Source: UBA7692 sp964552715 (lineage in GTDB: Bacteria; Bacteroidota; Bacteroidia; Chitinophagales; LD1). From it: a stretch of 6,945 bases of DNA. This document shows positions 1-5,821 of the stretch, in pieces (positions within the stretch are counted from its first letter, which is position 1; each line of letters begins with the position of its first letter). Below the pieces are notes generated by a model. That model saw nothing but the letters and a program-made list of their open reading frames with translations. It ran no database searches and was not told where the DNA came from. The stretch is from the NCBI GenBank assembly GCA_964552715.1, contig CAZKHZ010000189.1, positions 1-6,945 on the forward strand, read 5' to 3'. The translations under genes were made by a program, and so were the position numbers.

Positions 1-250
1 AGCAACAGTAGTAACGGAAGAGCCAACTGCTGCAACCGAAGAAGCAACAGTAGTAGCGGAAGAGCCTGCTGCTGCAACCGAAGAAGCAACAGTAGTAAAG
101 GAAGAAGCTACAGCACCAACAGAAGAAGCAAAAGCAACAACTGAAGAAGTTGTAACCGCAGCTCCTGCTGAAACAACAGAAGCTGCTACCGAAACAGAAG
201 CAACTGAGCCTGTTGCTGAAACAGAAGTGACCGATAAACCTGCTGAATAA
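1..250 (+). CDS. rpsP: 30S ribosomal protein S16, C-terminal tail (5'-truncated)
   Basis: The window opens inside a reading frame (first full codon at 2) that runs 82 codons to TAA at 248-250. Everything visible is a low-complexity acidic tail of Ala, Glu, Thr, Val and Pro, ending TDKPAE; no globular S16 sequence is in view. The call rests on context: rimM begins 25 nt downstream and trmD follows, the conserved rpsP-rimM-trmD order, and Bacteroidota S16 proteins often carry Ala/Glu-rich C-terminal extensions. The first 126 nt are three tandem 42-nt units (14 residues each). S16 is a 30S assembly protein; the tail would be a disordered, negatively charged appendage. The family assignment is inference, and another protein with an acidic tail cannot be excluded from this fragment. 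Confidence 0.68.
   Translation, partial: ATVVTEEPTAATEEATVVAEEPAAATEEATVVKEEATAPTEEAKATTEEVVTAAPAETTEAATETEATEPVAETEVTDKPAE
2..127 (+). repeat. 42-bp in-frame tandem repeat, three units
   Basis: Units begin at 2, 44 and 86, each opening with gcaacagtagta. They encode ATVVTEEPTAATEE, ATVVAEEPAAATEE and ATVVKEEATAPTEE, then decay into less regular Ala/Thr/Glu sequence. The period is a multiple of three, so unit gain or loss would keep the frame. The repeat may extend upstream of the window. Confidence 0.9.
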
Positions 251-275
251 GCAATTAAAAAAACACTGTGGCATT

Positions 276-824
276 ATGCAACAGGACTTTATTACAATAG
301 GAATTTTAGGAAAGCCTCACGGAACAAGTGGGGCTTTTCACTTTAAATTGACTTCGGTATTATTAAAAGATACCGACTTGCCTGATGTATTGTATTTAAA
401 ATTGCAAGAAGGCATTCTCCCATATTTTGTAACCGAGTGGAGTTTAAGAAGCAGCTATCAAGGCACTATTTCTTTTGAAGATATAGAATCGCGAGAAGAT
501 GGTGCTGCACTAGTAAATGCAGAGTTGATGATTAAATCAAGTGATTTTGCGGACTACTTTGAAGAAGAAATAGATAACTACCTCATAGGCTTCACCGTTA
601 TTGATTTAAAGCTTGGAACAATTGGAAAAATAATTGAGATAACGGATAACACCATTCAGGATGTAGCCGTTGTGCAATATGGTGCGCATCAAATTATGTT
701 TCCTTTAGTAGATGATTTTATTGTGGAAGAGGATAAAGCAGGAAAAACAATTACAGTAAAACTACCAGAAGGGCTAATAGAAGCCTACACAGAAAATTCT
801 CAAGAAGAGCGCGATGAGGATTGA
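276..824 (+). CDS. rimM: Ribosome maturation factor RimM
   Basis: 182 aa, normal for the family. RimM binds ribosomal protein S19 in the 30S head and helps late maturation of the small subunit in the cytoplasm. The N-terminal RimM domain is marked by GILGKPHGTSGAF (residues 9-21), matching the family's G-KPHG--G signature. The C-terminal PRC-barrel segment shows FPLVDDFIVEEDKAGKTITV and then LPEGLIE near residues 142-168, the usual end of the protein. The ATG at 276 is the natural start because the RimM motif lies close behind it; no Shine-Dalgarno sequence precedes it, as is common in Bacteroidota. It lies 25 nt after the putative rpsP stop and overlaps trmD by 11 nt, so it is likely co-transcribed and translationally coupled. 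Confidence 0.95.
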   Translation: MQQDFITIGILGKPHGTSGAFHFKLTSVLLKDTDLPDVLYLKLQEGILPYFVTEWSLRSSYQGTISFEDIESREDGAALVNAELMIKSSDFADYFEEEIDNYLIGFTVIDLKLGTIGKIIEITDNTIQDVAVVQYGAHQIMFPLVDDFIVEEDKAGKTITVKLPEGLIEAYTENSQEERDED

Positions 825-1491
825 TATTATCACGGTGCTGCCTGAGTTACTAGATAGTCCATTCGGACATAGCATGATGAAGCGCGCGCGCGATAAGGGC
901 TTGCTGGAAGTAAACCTCATTCAACTACGAGACTTTGCAACGGATAAACACAAAAGCGTTGATGATTATCAATATGGTGGTGGCGCAGGTATGGTGATGA
1001 TGTGCGAGCCACTTTCGCTTTGCATAGAACATTTGCAGGCACAACGCCAATATGATGATGTGATTTACATGACTCCTGATGGAGCTACGTTAAATCAAAA
1101 AATGCTGAATACATTTTCGCTTAAAGAAAACTTACTCATCATCTGCGGACATTACAAGGGCATTGATGAGCGCATACGAGAACTTTATGTTACCAAAGAA
1201 ATATCCGTTGGAGATTATGTGCTTTCAGGTGGAGAACTTGCCGCAGCAATTTTTACTGATGCTATTGGCAGACTGCTGCCGGGTGTATTAAATGATGAAA
1301 CATCAGCACTTACCGACTCTTTTCAAGACGACCTACTTTCGCCTCCCGTCTATACCCGCCCCGAAACATTTAAAGATTTAAAAGTGCCTGAAATATTGCT
1401 TTCTGGTCACGATAGAAAGATACAAGAATGGCGTTACGAAAAAGCCATTGAAAGAACACAGCAGCGAAGACCTGATTTGTTGGCAGAGTAA
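814..1491 (+). CDS. trmD: tRNA (guanine-N1-)-methyltransferase TrmD
   Basis: 225 aa, slightly shorter than the roughly 240-255 aa of many homologues. TrmD is a SPOUT-fold (trefoil-knot) dimer that transfers methyl from S-adenosylmethionine to N1 of G37 in tRNAs, preventing +1 frameshifting. Visible motifs are DDYQYGGGAGMVM (50-62), ICGHYKGIDERI (110-121), the knot segment VGDYVLSGGELAAAIFTDAI (132-151), SFQDDLLSPPVYTRPE (169-184), which holds the Asp of the conserved SFxDxLL segment thought to act as general base, and LSGHDRKIQEWR (196-207). The ATG at 814 lies inside the end of rimM in another frame. rplS, which follows trmD in many bacteria, is absent; a terminator and a convergent gene come next. 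Confidence 0.97.
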   Translation: MRIDIITVLPELLDSPFGHSMMKRARDKGLLEVNLIQLRDFATDKHKSVDDYQYGGGAGMVMMCEPLSLCIEHLQAQRQYDDVIYMTPDGATLNQKMLNTFSLKENLLIICGHYKGIDERIRELYVTKEISVGDYVLSGGELAAAIFTDAIGRLLPGVLNDETSALTDSFQDDLLSPPVYTRPETFKDLKVPEILLSGHDRKIQEWRYEKAIERTQQRRPDLLAE

Positions 1492-1510
1492 CAGCAACTT
1501 CCTAAAATAA

Positions 1511-1544
1511 AAACACCGCATCTCATTGCTGCGATGCGGTGTTT
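1511..1544. terminator. Bidirectional intrinsic terminator
   Basis: A perfect 12-bp stem (1511-1522 with 1533-1544, AAACACCGCATC/GATGCGGTGTTT) encloses a 10-nt loop between the convergent ends of trmD (1491) and the peptidoglycan-binding gene (1563). Read on the minus strand, the stem runs into TTTTTATTTT, a good U-tract. Read on the plus strand, the tract is only GTGTTTC, so termination should be stronger for the minus-strand gene. Confidence 0.85.
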
Positions 1545-1562
1545 CAAAACTTATACTTTCTC

Positions 1563-2767
1563 TTAGTTTACACCAAGCACTTTAAGTGTTTCCAAGTTCA
1601 AATTACCTACTGGCAATCCTTTATCTTGTTGAAATTTGATTAAAGCCTCTTTAGTTTTTGCACCAAACATATTATCAAATGGACCTGGGTCGTAGCCCTC
1701 AGTTTTCAATGCTTTTTGAATAGCTAAGATTCTTTGCTCATTCAATTTATCAGCACACAAAACTTCTTTCCATTCTTGGTAGCCACCTTTGGAAGTTAAA
1801 CTCTTTTTCATTAAAGATTTGTAAGTAGCGGGGATTTCAATTTTCTCATTTCGTGCAGGCACATCCACAACTTTACGTGTAGTGATTTTTACATCCGCAG
1901 GCACTTCTTCTTCGCGAGAAGAAGCTGGTGTTACAAGAACTTTTTTAGTTACCTTTTTGTAAATCGCTGGCACTTCAACTAAACATAAAACCTGACAATC
2001 AGCAGGGTTTGCACTCAAGCAAGATGCATCTGCTTTTCCTTTCTGCCATTTGGTAGTAGCCGGTTTAACCATCACATCTTCGTTTGTGGTTTCAAACACA
2101 CCAGGAATAGCCATTTTTTTGGTAAATGCTTTTCTTAAAACAATAGTATCATTAACTGTTTTGTAGGTAGCAGGTGTCACTTCCATTTTAAATGAAGCCG
2201 GTTTATCTAAAACTTGCTCTTCCTTAAATTCAAACTGATCAGGAATTAAACAACGTGCATAACACTTTCCAGGTTCGGCATTTGGTGGAACATCACCTAC
2301 TGGCGAATCTGGTATTGTAGCTGTTGGCGCAACTGGTGCAACAGGGGCTTTTGGTGTTGCTGGAGTTGCTGGTGTAGCCTTCACAACAGGCTTTGCCGCA
2401 GGTGTAGCAGCGGGAGCAACTTTTTCTTNNNNNNNNNNNNNNNNNNNNNNNNNNNNNNNNNNNNNNNNNNNNNNNNNNNNNNNNNNNNNNNNNNNNNNNN
2501 NNNNNNNNNNNNNNNNNNNNNNNNNNNNGTAGCCTTCACAACAGGCTTTGCCGCAGGTGTAGCAGCGGGAGCAACTTTTTCTTTTTCTTCCTTGGCAGGA
2601 GCTATTGCCTTTGGCGGTTCATTGGTCTTACCCTCTTCAAATATTTCAAGATTCGGATTTTCTTTTTTGTAACGTTCTAAATTCTCGTTACCAGTGTTAA
2701 TGAATATTTGTGCATTCATTGCAGAAGCTGCAAAAATCAAGGCAACAAACGTGAAGAGTTGTTTCAT
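1563..2767 (-). CDS. Secreted peptidoglycan-binding-domain protein, interrupted by assembly gap
   Basis: One gene read from ATG at 2767 to TAA at 1563, split by the N block 2429-2528. If the duplicated 55-nt edges of the gap are merged, the frame is continuous and encodes 349 aa; the numbers below use that model. Residues 1-19 are a Sec signal peptide (MKQLFTFVALIFAASAMNA, cleavage before Q20). Residues 50-100 are a Pro/Ala/Lys-rich linker. Residues 117-286 hold six Cys (117, 121, 198, 206, 210, 286) and a recurring PA-x-YK motif spaced alternately 9 and 14 residues apart. Residues 291-348 resemble a PG_binding_1 domain (AIQKALKTEGYDPGPFDNMF, then TKEALIKFQQDKGLP). It is probably periplasmic or outer-membrane-associated and anchored to the wall through that domain. 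I see no catalytic domain. GTG at 2384 is not a plausible start: it is an internal Val codon without a signal peptide. Confidence 0.82.
2374..2583. repeat. 55-nt perfect duplication flanking the gap
   Basis: Positions 2374-2428 and 2529-2583 are identical over all 55 nt, and each copy ends exactly at the edge of the N block. On the minus strand both read ...EKVAPAATPAAKPVVKAT in the frame of the gene. Next to the left copy, about 2348-2375 is a degenerate 9-nt repeat encoding TPATPATPK. The exact abutment suggests two contig ends that share a k-mer overlap, although a true tandem repeat with collapsed units is also possible. Confidence 0.93.
2429..2528. other. Assembly gap (100 N)
   Basis: Exactly 100 undetermined bases, a conventional placeholder for a scaffold join of unknown size. 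It lies inside the Pro/Ala/Lys linker of the peptidoglycan-binding protein. As written it shifts the frame, because the offset between the two edge copies is 155 nt and not a multiple of three. Confidence 0.99.
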
Positions 2768-2822
2768 AAGATCAGACTTTAATAATTTATGGATGCAAAA
2801 ATTACTCTTTATTTTAAATCAG

Positions 2823-2830
2823 CAAACATA
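2823..2830 (-). promoter_or_regulatory. Candidate Bacteroidota -7 element (TATGTTTG)
   Basis: On the minus strand this reads TATGTTTG, an exact match to the Bacteroidota sigma-factor consensus TAnnTTTG. It lies 56 nt before the start of the peptidoglycan-binding gene, implying a leader of roughly 45-50 nt. The nearest upstream TTG is only 13 nt away, closer than the usual -33 spacing, so the match is partial. Confidence 0.45.
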
Positions 2831-2894
2831 TTTTCACACCTACCAACATTTATGTGCATAAGCCGTCTTGTTTTGTATCATTGCCGCCCAAAAT

Positions 2895-2901
2895 AAAGGA
2901 G
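2895..2901 (+). promoter_or_regulatory. Shine-Dalgarno-like AAAGGAG before dapD
   Basis: AAAGGAG ends 3 nt before ATG 2905, a short but usable spacing. It supports the internal Met over the upstream in-frame ATG at 2854, which has no such sequence. Most other starts in this window lack one. Confidence 0.5.
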
Positions 2902-2904
2902 TTT

Positions 2905-3726
2905 ATGGCTGAGCATATTCTATCGAAAGCAATTGAAGATATTTGGAACAATCGTGAGTTGCTGAAAGATAAAAGCAATCAAGAAAAAATAGAAGCAGTG
3001 ATTGCGCAATTGGATGCAGGCACCTTGCGCGTTGCCGAGCCAAACGAAAACGGATGGCAGGTAAATGAATGGGTGAAAAAAGCGGTGATATTGTATTTCC
3101 CCATTCGCGAAATGGAAGTGATAGAGGTGGGTCCATTTGAGTTTCATGACAAAATGAAACTGAAACAAAATTATAAGTCCTTAGGTGTTCGTGTGGTTCC
3201 GCCTGCTGTGGCGCGCTATGGTGCATTTATTCAAAGAGGCGTGATTCTAATGCCTTCTTACACCAACATTGGCGCATACATTGATGAAGGCACAATGATA
3301 GATACTTGGGCTACTGTTGGCAGTTGCGCGCAAATCGGCAAGCATGTGCATCTAAGCGGTGGCGTTGGCATTGGCGGTGTGCTAGAACCAGTGCAGGCTG
3401 CCCCAGTTATTATTGAAGACAACTGTTTTATTGGTTCAAGATGTATAGTGGTAGAAGGTGTGCGCGTGGGCAAAGAAGCCGTGTTGGGCGCAAATGTGGT
3501 GTTGACCGGCAGTACCAAAATAATTGATGTATCGGGTAGCGAACCCGTGGAATATAAAAATTATGTGCCCGAAAGAAGTGTTGTGATTCCGGGTAGCTAC
3601 ACCAAGCAATTTCCTGCGGGAGCCTACCAAGTGCCCTGCGCATTAATTATCGGTAAACGAAAAGAAAGCACCGATAAAAAAACTTCCCTCAACGATGCCT
3701 TGCGCGAGCATAGCGTTGCGGTGTAG
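2905..3726 (+). CDS. dapD: Tetrahydrodipicolinate N-succinyltransferase DapD
   Basis: 273 aa from ATG 2905, essentially the length of E. coli DapD (274). It is a cytoplasmic trimer that transfers succinyl from succinyl-CoA to tetrahydrodipicolinate in the meso-diaminopimelate/lysine pathway. The N-terminal helical domain includes ALRVAE-like TLRVAEP (40-46) and WVKKAVILYF (56-65). A left-handed beta-helix of hexapeptide repeats follows, with the near-invariant RVVPP (96-100), LMPSYTNIGAYIDEGTMIDT (115-134), WATVGSCAQIGKHVHLSGGV (135-154), GIGGVLEP (155-162) and IIEDNCFIGSR (169-179). An ATG 51 nt upstream (2854) would add 17 residues (MHKPSCFVS...) not expected in the family, so I reject it. 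The gene is divergent from the peptidoglycan-binding gene; TTGTTTTG at 2868-2875 is a weak -7 candidate. A loose hairpin at 3741-3759 after the stop lacks a U-tract. Confidence 0.96.
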   Translation: MAEHILSKAIEDIWNNRELLKDKSNQEKIEAVIAQLDAGTLRVAEPNENGWQVNEWVKKAVILYFPIREMEVIEVGPFEFHDKMKLKQNYKSLGVRVVPPAVARYGAFIQRGVILMPSYTNIGAYIDEGTMIDTWATVGSCAQIGKHVHLSGGVGIGGVLEPVQAAPVIIEDNCFIGSRCIVVEGVRVGKEAVLGANVVLTGSTKIIDVSGSEPVEYKNYVPERSVVIPGSYTKQFPAGAYQVPCALIIGKRKESTDKKTSLNDALREHSVAV

Positions 3727-3870
3727 GTTTTTGATGATGGCACATGCAGTATGCGTGTGTTAGAAGTGACTATACTTCATGGCAACTTGTTTTCTATTAG
3801 GTTTAACTAACCCACAAAATTGTTAGTAGCAATTGTCCTTTCATCAACGCAACGTCCGCAAACGAGGAGG

Positions 3871-3923
3871 TTGGTGTGAAGGATTTTTGGGGGAGGGAAA
3901 ACATTGGGGTGAAGGAGATTTGG
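3871..3923 (+). repeat. Imperfect 20-nt direct repeat, purine-rich
   Basis: TTGGTGTGAAGGATTTTTGG at 3871-3890 recurs as TTGGGGTGAAGGAGATTTGG at 3904-3923, with 17 of 20 positions identical and an offset of 33 nt. The function is unknown. Confidence 0.6.
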
Positions 3924-3981
3924 CGATTTCCCTGCCTGCCAATAGGCAAGGAAGCACTAAACTGTGTGCCACCACAAAATC

Positions 3982-3995
3982 CCGATAGCTATCGG
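3982..3995. repeat. 14-bp perfect palindrome CCGATAGCTATCGG
   Basis: A perfect inverted repeat centred between 3988 and 3989. From memory, CCGATAGCTATCGG-like palindromes recur between genes in Bacteroidota genomes. On the minus strand it is followed by GATTTTGTGG, so it might serve as a weak terminator for the toxin operon, but the T-run is short. Confidence 0.65.
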
Positions 3996-4075
3996 AATCA
4001 TTTCACCACTTAACCGCCAATTTTTTGTAGGTGCTGTTAAAGGCTGGCGTGCTAGTCTGTCGATTTGATATTTGC

Positions 4076-4519
4076 TCAATCTACCTTGTCAAATCCTTTC
4101 GCATAAATTATTTTCAATTTTAATTCTTCGCTATAGTCATCTTCGTAAATTATTGAATTTATTATTTCAAAAAGTAAATCCTTATCAATTCTATTATCGG
4201 CAACGTCAACTGCAACGTTTTCCATTTCTGCTAAGAATCTCATTGTTCGGAAAGAACAATTATTGATTTCTAAAAAGTAAGCAGATAATACAATTGAAGC
4301 TCTTTTATTTCCGTCTTGAAAGCTATGATTTTTGTTAATTGAAAAGAACAAATGCGTCAGTTTATGTTCTAACTCAGGATAATAAAAATCATTTTGAACA
4401 TGCTCTAGAACACTCTCCAATAAGCCTATGTTTAAAATGCCTAATGCTCCTCCTGATTGGTTTATTATTTCGTCATGAATTGTGATGGCATTAGCAGTGT
4501 CAAAATATGCAAATGCCAT
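4076..4519 (-). CDS. Doc/Fic-family toxin (death-on-curing type)
   Basis: 147 aa. The central HSFQDGNKR (65-73) matches the HxFxDxNKR active-site motif of Doc: catalytic His65, Asp69, and Asn71/Lys72 in the phosphate-binding loop. The N-terminal TIHDEIINQSGGALGILN (13-30) aligns by eye with the ALHDANISRYGG segment of phage P1 Doc, and ASIVLSAYFLEIN (74-86) is the helix after the motif. The Lys in place of the second Gly of classical Fic (HPFxxGNGR) points to the Doc branch; P1 Doc is known to phosphorylate EF-Tu rather than AMPylate. The protein is about 20 aa longer than P1 Doc, with an extra charged C-terminal segment. No inhibitory (S/T)xxxE(G/N) helix is obvious, so inhibition would come from a partner. 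The start lies 1 nt after the stop of the upstream gene (TAA-T-ATG), implying coupled translation. Target and activity are inferred. Confidence 0.88.
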   Translation of the reverse strand: MAFAYFDTANAITIHDEIINQSGGALGILNIGLLESVLEHVQNDFYYPELEHKLTHLFFSINKNHSFQDGNKRASIVLSAYFLEINNCSFRTMRFLAEMENVAVDVADNRIDKDLLFEIINSIIYEDDYSEELKLKIIYAKGFDKVD

Positions 4520-4520
4520 A

Positions 4521-5531
4521 TTATCTATCTTTTAATCGTTTGAAAATAGCTAACAAGTCAGGGTTTTCAATTACTCTTTGCAATAGGTCTTTACTTTTAT
4601 CACCCAAAAATCTGTCATAGTCCGCTGCACTTAGTGAATTAATATAAGGTTTTAACCTGTCATGAATAATATTTCGTAAACCATAATCTCGGCTTGCCAT
4701 TTTGCTTCTAGCATCTTCAATTTGTGGTATCCAAAATCGCTGTGCTGAAAATTCTTCTATCAATTCATTCAGTTCTAATGGTTGCAGTTTTCTATTTAAT
4801 TTTTCTGACTTTAATTTCATTGCGTCAGCTATTCCCACTTCAAACGAAGCAATTAGCCTAAGAACTTCAGAATACATTGTTTCCCTTATATTTTCCTTTT
4901 CTTCAATTTTTAGAATCACTTTATATTCAGATGATTTTTCAAGAAAAATTGCTTTGTAAATTGCATCTGTATAAACAGCATATTTATAATTGCCCATCTC
5001 TAAATATTTATTCAATGCTTCCGTAAACTCTTTTCTATATACTGGTTCACGTGCCATAGCAATTAAAAAATCTTCTTCACGCTGGTTAATAAATTTAGTT
5101 GAACCACCTAACTTATGATTAAGGGTGTCGATTACAATGTCTAGTATTTTACTTCTTAATGCTTTGGCTTTTTCACTTTCGGTAAGCAGCATACCTAAGT
5201 TTAAAAACGAACGAAAATTGAAAATTCCAAGTTGAGGGGCTTTAGCTCCTTCTTTTAGCATCCAGCCAAATTCTTCTTTAAATTCTTTTAATGTTTTCCC
5301 TTTCAGATTTACATAACCATTATGCTTTAACTCTTCTTCGTTTTGAGATAAGTATCTGTCTACAGTTGAATTATTTATAGTGTAAAAGTCTGTAATTTGT
5401 TGTCGTGTAAATTTATATTCGCCTTGAAAAAGCATACCGTCAATTCCCAGATAAGTTTGGATGTTCTCAACAGCTTTTTTATTGTTGAGAATATTTTGTC
5501 GGTCGATAGCCGAACCCGTCAAATTTTTCAT
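4521..5531 (-). CDS. Putative DNA-binding partner/antitoxin of the Doc toxin
   Basis: 336 aa, predicted cytoplasmic, with no signal peptide or membrane span. I recognise no exact family. Residues about 39-85 (YKFTRQQITDFYTINNSTVD, then RYLSQNEEEL) look like a helix-turn-helix followed by a short wing. Residues about 100-138 (GIFNFRSFLNLGMLLTESEK, then AKALRSKILDIVIDTL) recall the GLYNL...S...A..FR.W motif of Bro-N and RhuM-type DNA-binding proteins. Residues about 150-336 are charged and mostly helical, with a conspicuous SAQRFWIPQIEDARSKMASR (262-281), and could bind the toxin. It precedes the toxin by 1 nt in the same operon, the usual order for antitoxin and toxin. At 336 aa it is several times larger than a Phd antitoxin (about 70 aa). 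A likely autoregulatory site lies upstream (5559-5586). Antitoxin function is inferred from position. Confidence 0.72.
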   Translation of the reverse strand: MKNLTGSAIDRQNILNNKKAVENIQTYLGIDGMLFQGEYKFTRQQITDFYTINNSTVDRYLSQNEEELKHNGYVNLKGKTLKEFKEEFGWMLKEGAKAPQLGIFNFRSFLNLGMLLTESEKAKALRSKILDIVIDTLNHKLGGSTKFINQREEDFLIAMAREPVYRKEFTEALNKYLEMGNYKYAVYTDAIYKAIFLEKSSEYKVILKIEEKENIRETMYSEVLRLIASFEVGIADAMKLKSEKLNRKLQPLELNELIEEFSAQRFWIPQIEDARSKMASRDYGLRNIIHDRLKPYINSLSAADYDRFLGDKSKDLLQRVIENPDLLAIFKRLKDR

Positions 5532-5558
5532 ATATCCTAATTTTGTTGAAAAGTATTT

Positions 5559-5586
5559 ATGTTTCTCTCACAAATAAGGGAAACAT
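5559..5586 (-). promoter_or_regulatory. Candidate operator upstream of the toxin-antitoxin operon
   Basis: Seven-bp arms ATGTTTC (5559-5565) and GAAACAT (5580-5586) surround a 14-nt spacer, 28 nt before the start codon at 5531. Between the operator and the gene, TACTTTTC on the minus strand (5548-5555) matches 7 of 8 positions of TAnnTTTG. A repressor bound to the inverted repeat would then cover the -33 side. The role is inferred from position and symmetry. Confidence 0.4.
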
Positions 5587-5684
5587 TCCGCAATGTATTG
5601 TATTTCAATGGTTTTCGTGGTCTTAAAGTTTTCATCGTACTTTGTTGGTTAGTTTTATTTTATGTCAATTTTATGTCTGCAGTA

Positions 5685-5719
5685 ACGGTCTGATACGCTT
5701 GCCACTAACGGCAGACCGT
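5685..5719. repeat. Inverted repeat, 8-bp perfect arms
   Basis: ACGGTCTG (5685-5692) and CAGACCGT (5712-5719) enclose 19 nt. TAACGG occurs at the left arm (5683-5688) and again in the loop (5706-5711). A nested TGCC/GGCA pairing (5700-5703 with 5710-5713) is an alternative fold. No T-tract lies on either exit side, so it does not look like an intrinsic terminator. Confidence 0.75.
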
Positions 5720-5821
5720 GAAAAAACTAAATCGTATTCCAATCCCTGTCCGAAAATATTCTGAATTTTTAATTCTGAAAGGCTTTAATTGAAGTTTATT
5801 CACAGCCTGACGGTTTGCAGC

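Larger units (their letters stand above)
3727..4075. other. Non-coding spacer between dapD and the toxin gene
   Basis: I find no convincing gene in these 349 nt. It holds a weak hairpin (3741-3747 with 3753-3759, one G-T pair) that may end dapD transcription, a purine-rich direct repeat (3871-3923), a small TGCC-aata-GGCA hairpin (3937-3948) and a 14-bp palindrome (3982-3995). On the minus strand, transcripts leaving the toxin gene enter this stretch. It resembles a dispersed intergenic-repeat type of sequence, which is an inference. Confidence 0.7.

Noticed and set aside
1563..2384. An independent 273-aa gene starting at GTG 2384
   Set aside because: The GTG is an internal Val codon of the linker (PVVKAT) and there is no signal peptide; the true start is ATG 2767.
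2381..2767. A separate 128-aa gene running through the Ns to a stop near 2381
   Set aside because: Its C-terminal end is the left 55-nt copy read out of frame, caused by the 100-N placeholder. The N-terminal half is the signal peptide and linker of the peptidoglycan-binding protein.
2903..3643. Several open frames on the minus strand opposite dapD (64-107 aa)
   Set aside because: They lie wholly within the strongly conserved dapD gene, overlap one another in different frames and show no recognisable domain.
3727..4075. tRNA or other standard RNA gene in the spacer
   Set aside because: No cloverleaf arms or CCA-like end could be drawn; only short hairpins and repeats are visible.
4072..4266. 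A 64-aa plus-strand frame opposite the Doc toxin
   Set aside because: Antisense to a gene with a clear catalytic motif, with Leu/Phe/Arg-rich sequence typical of shadow frames.
4702..4959. An 85-aa plus-strand frame opposite the antitoxin gene
   Set aside because: Ser/Phe/Ile-rich antisense of an A+T-rich helical protein; no independent evidence.
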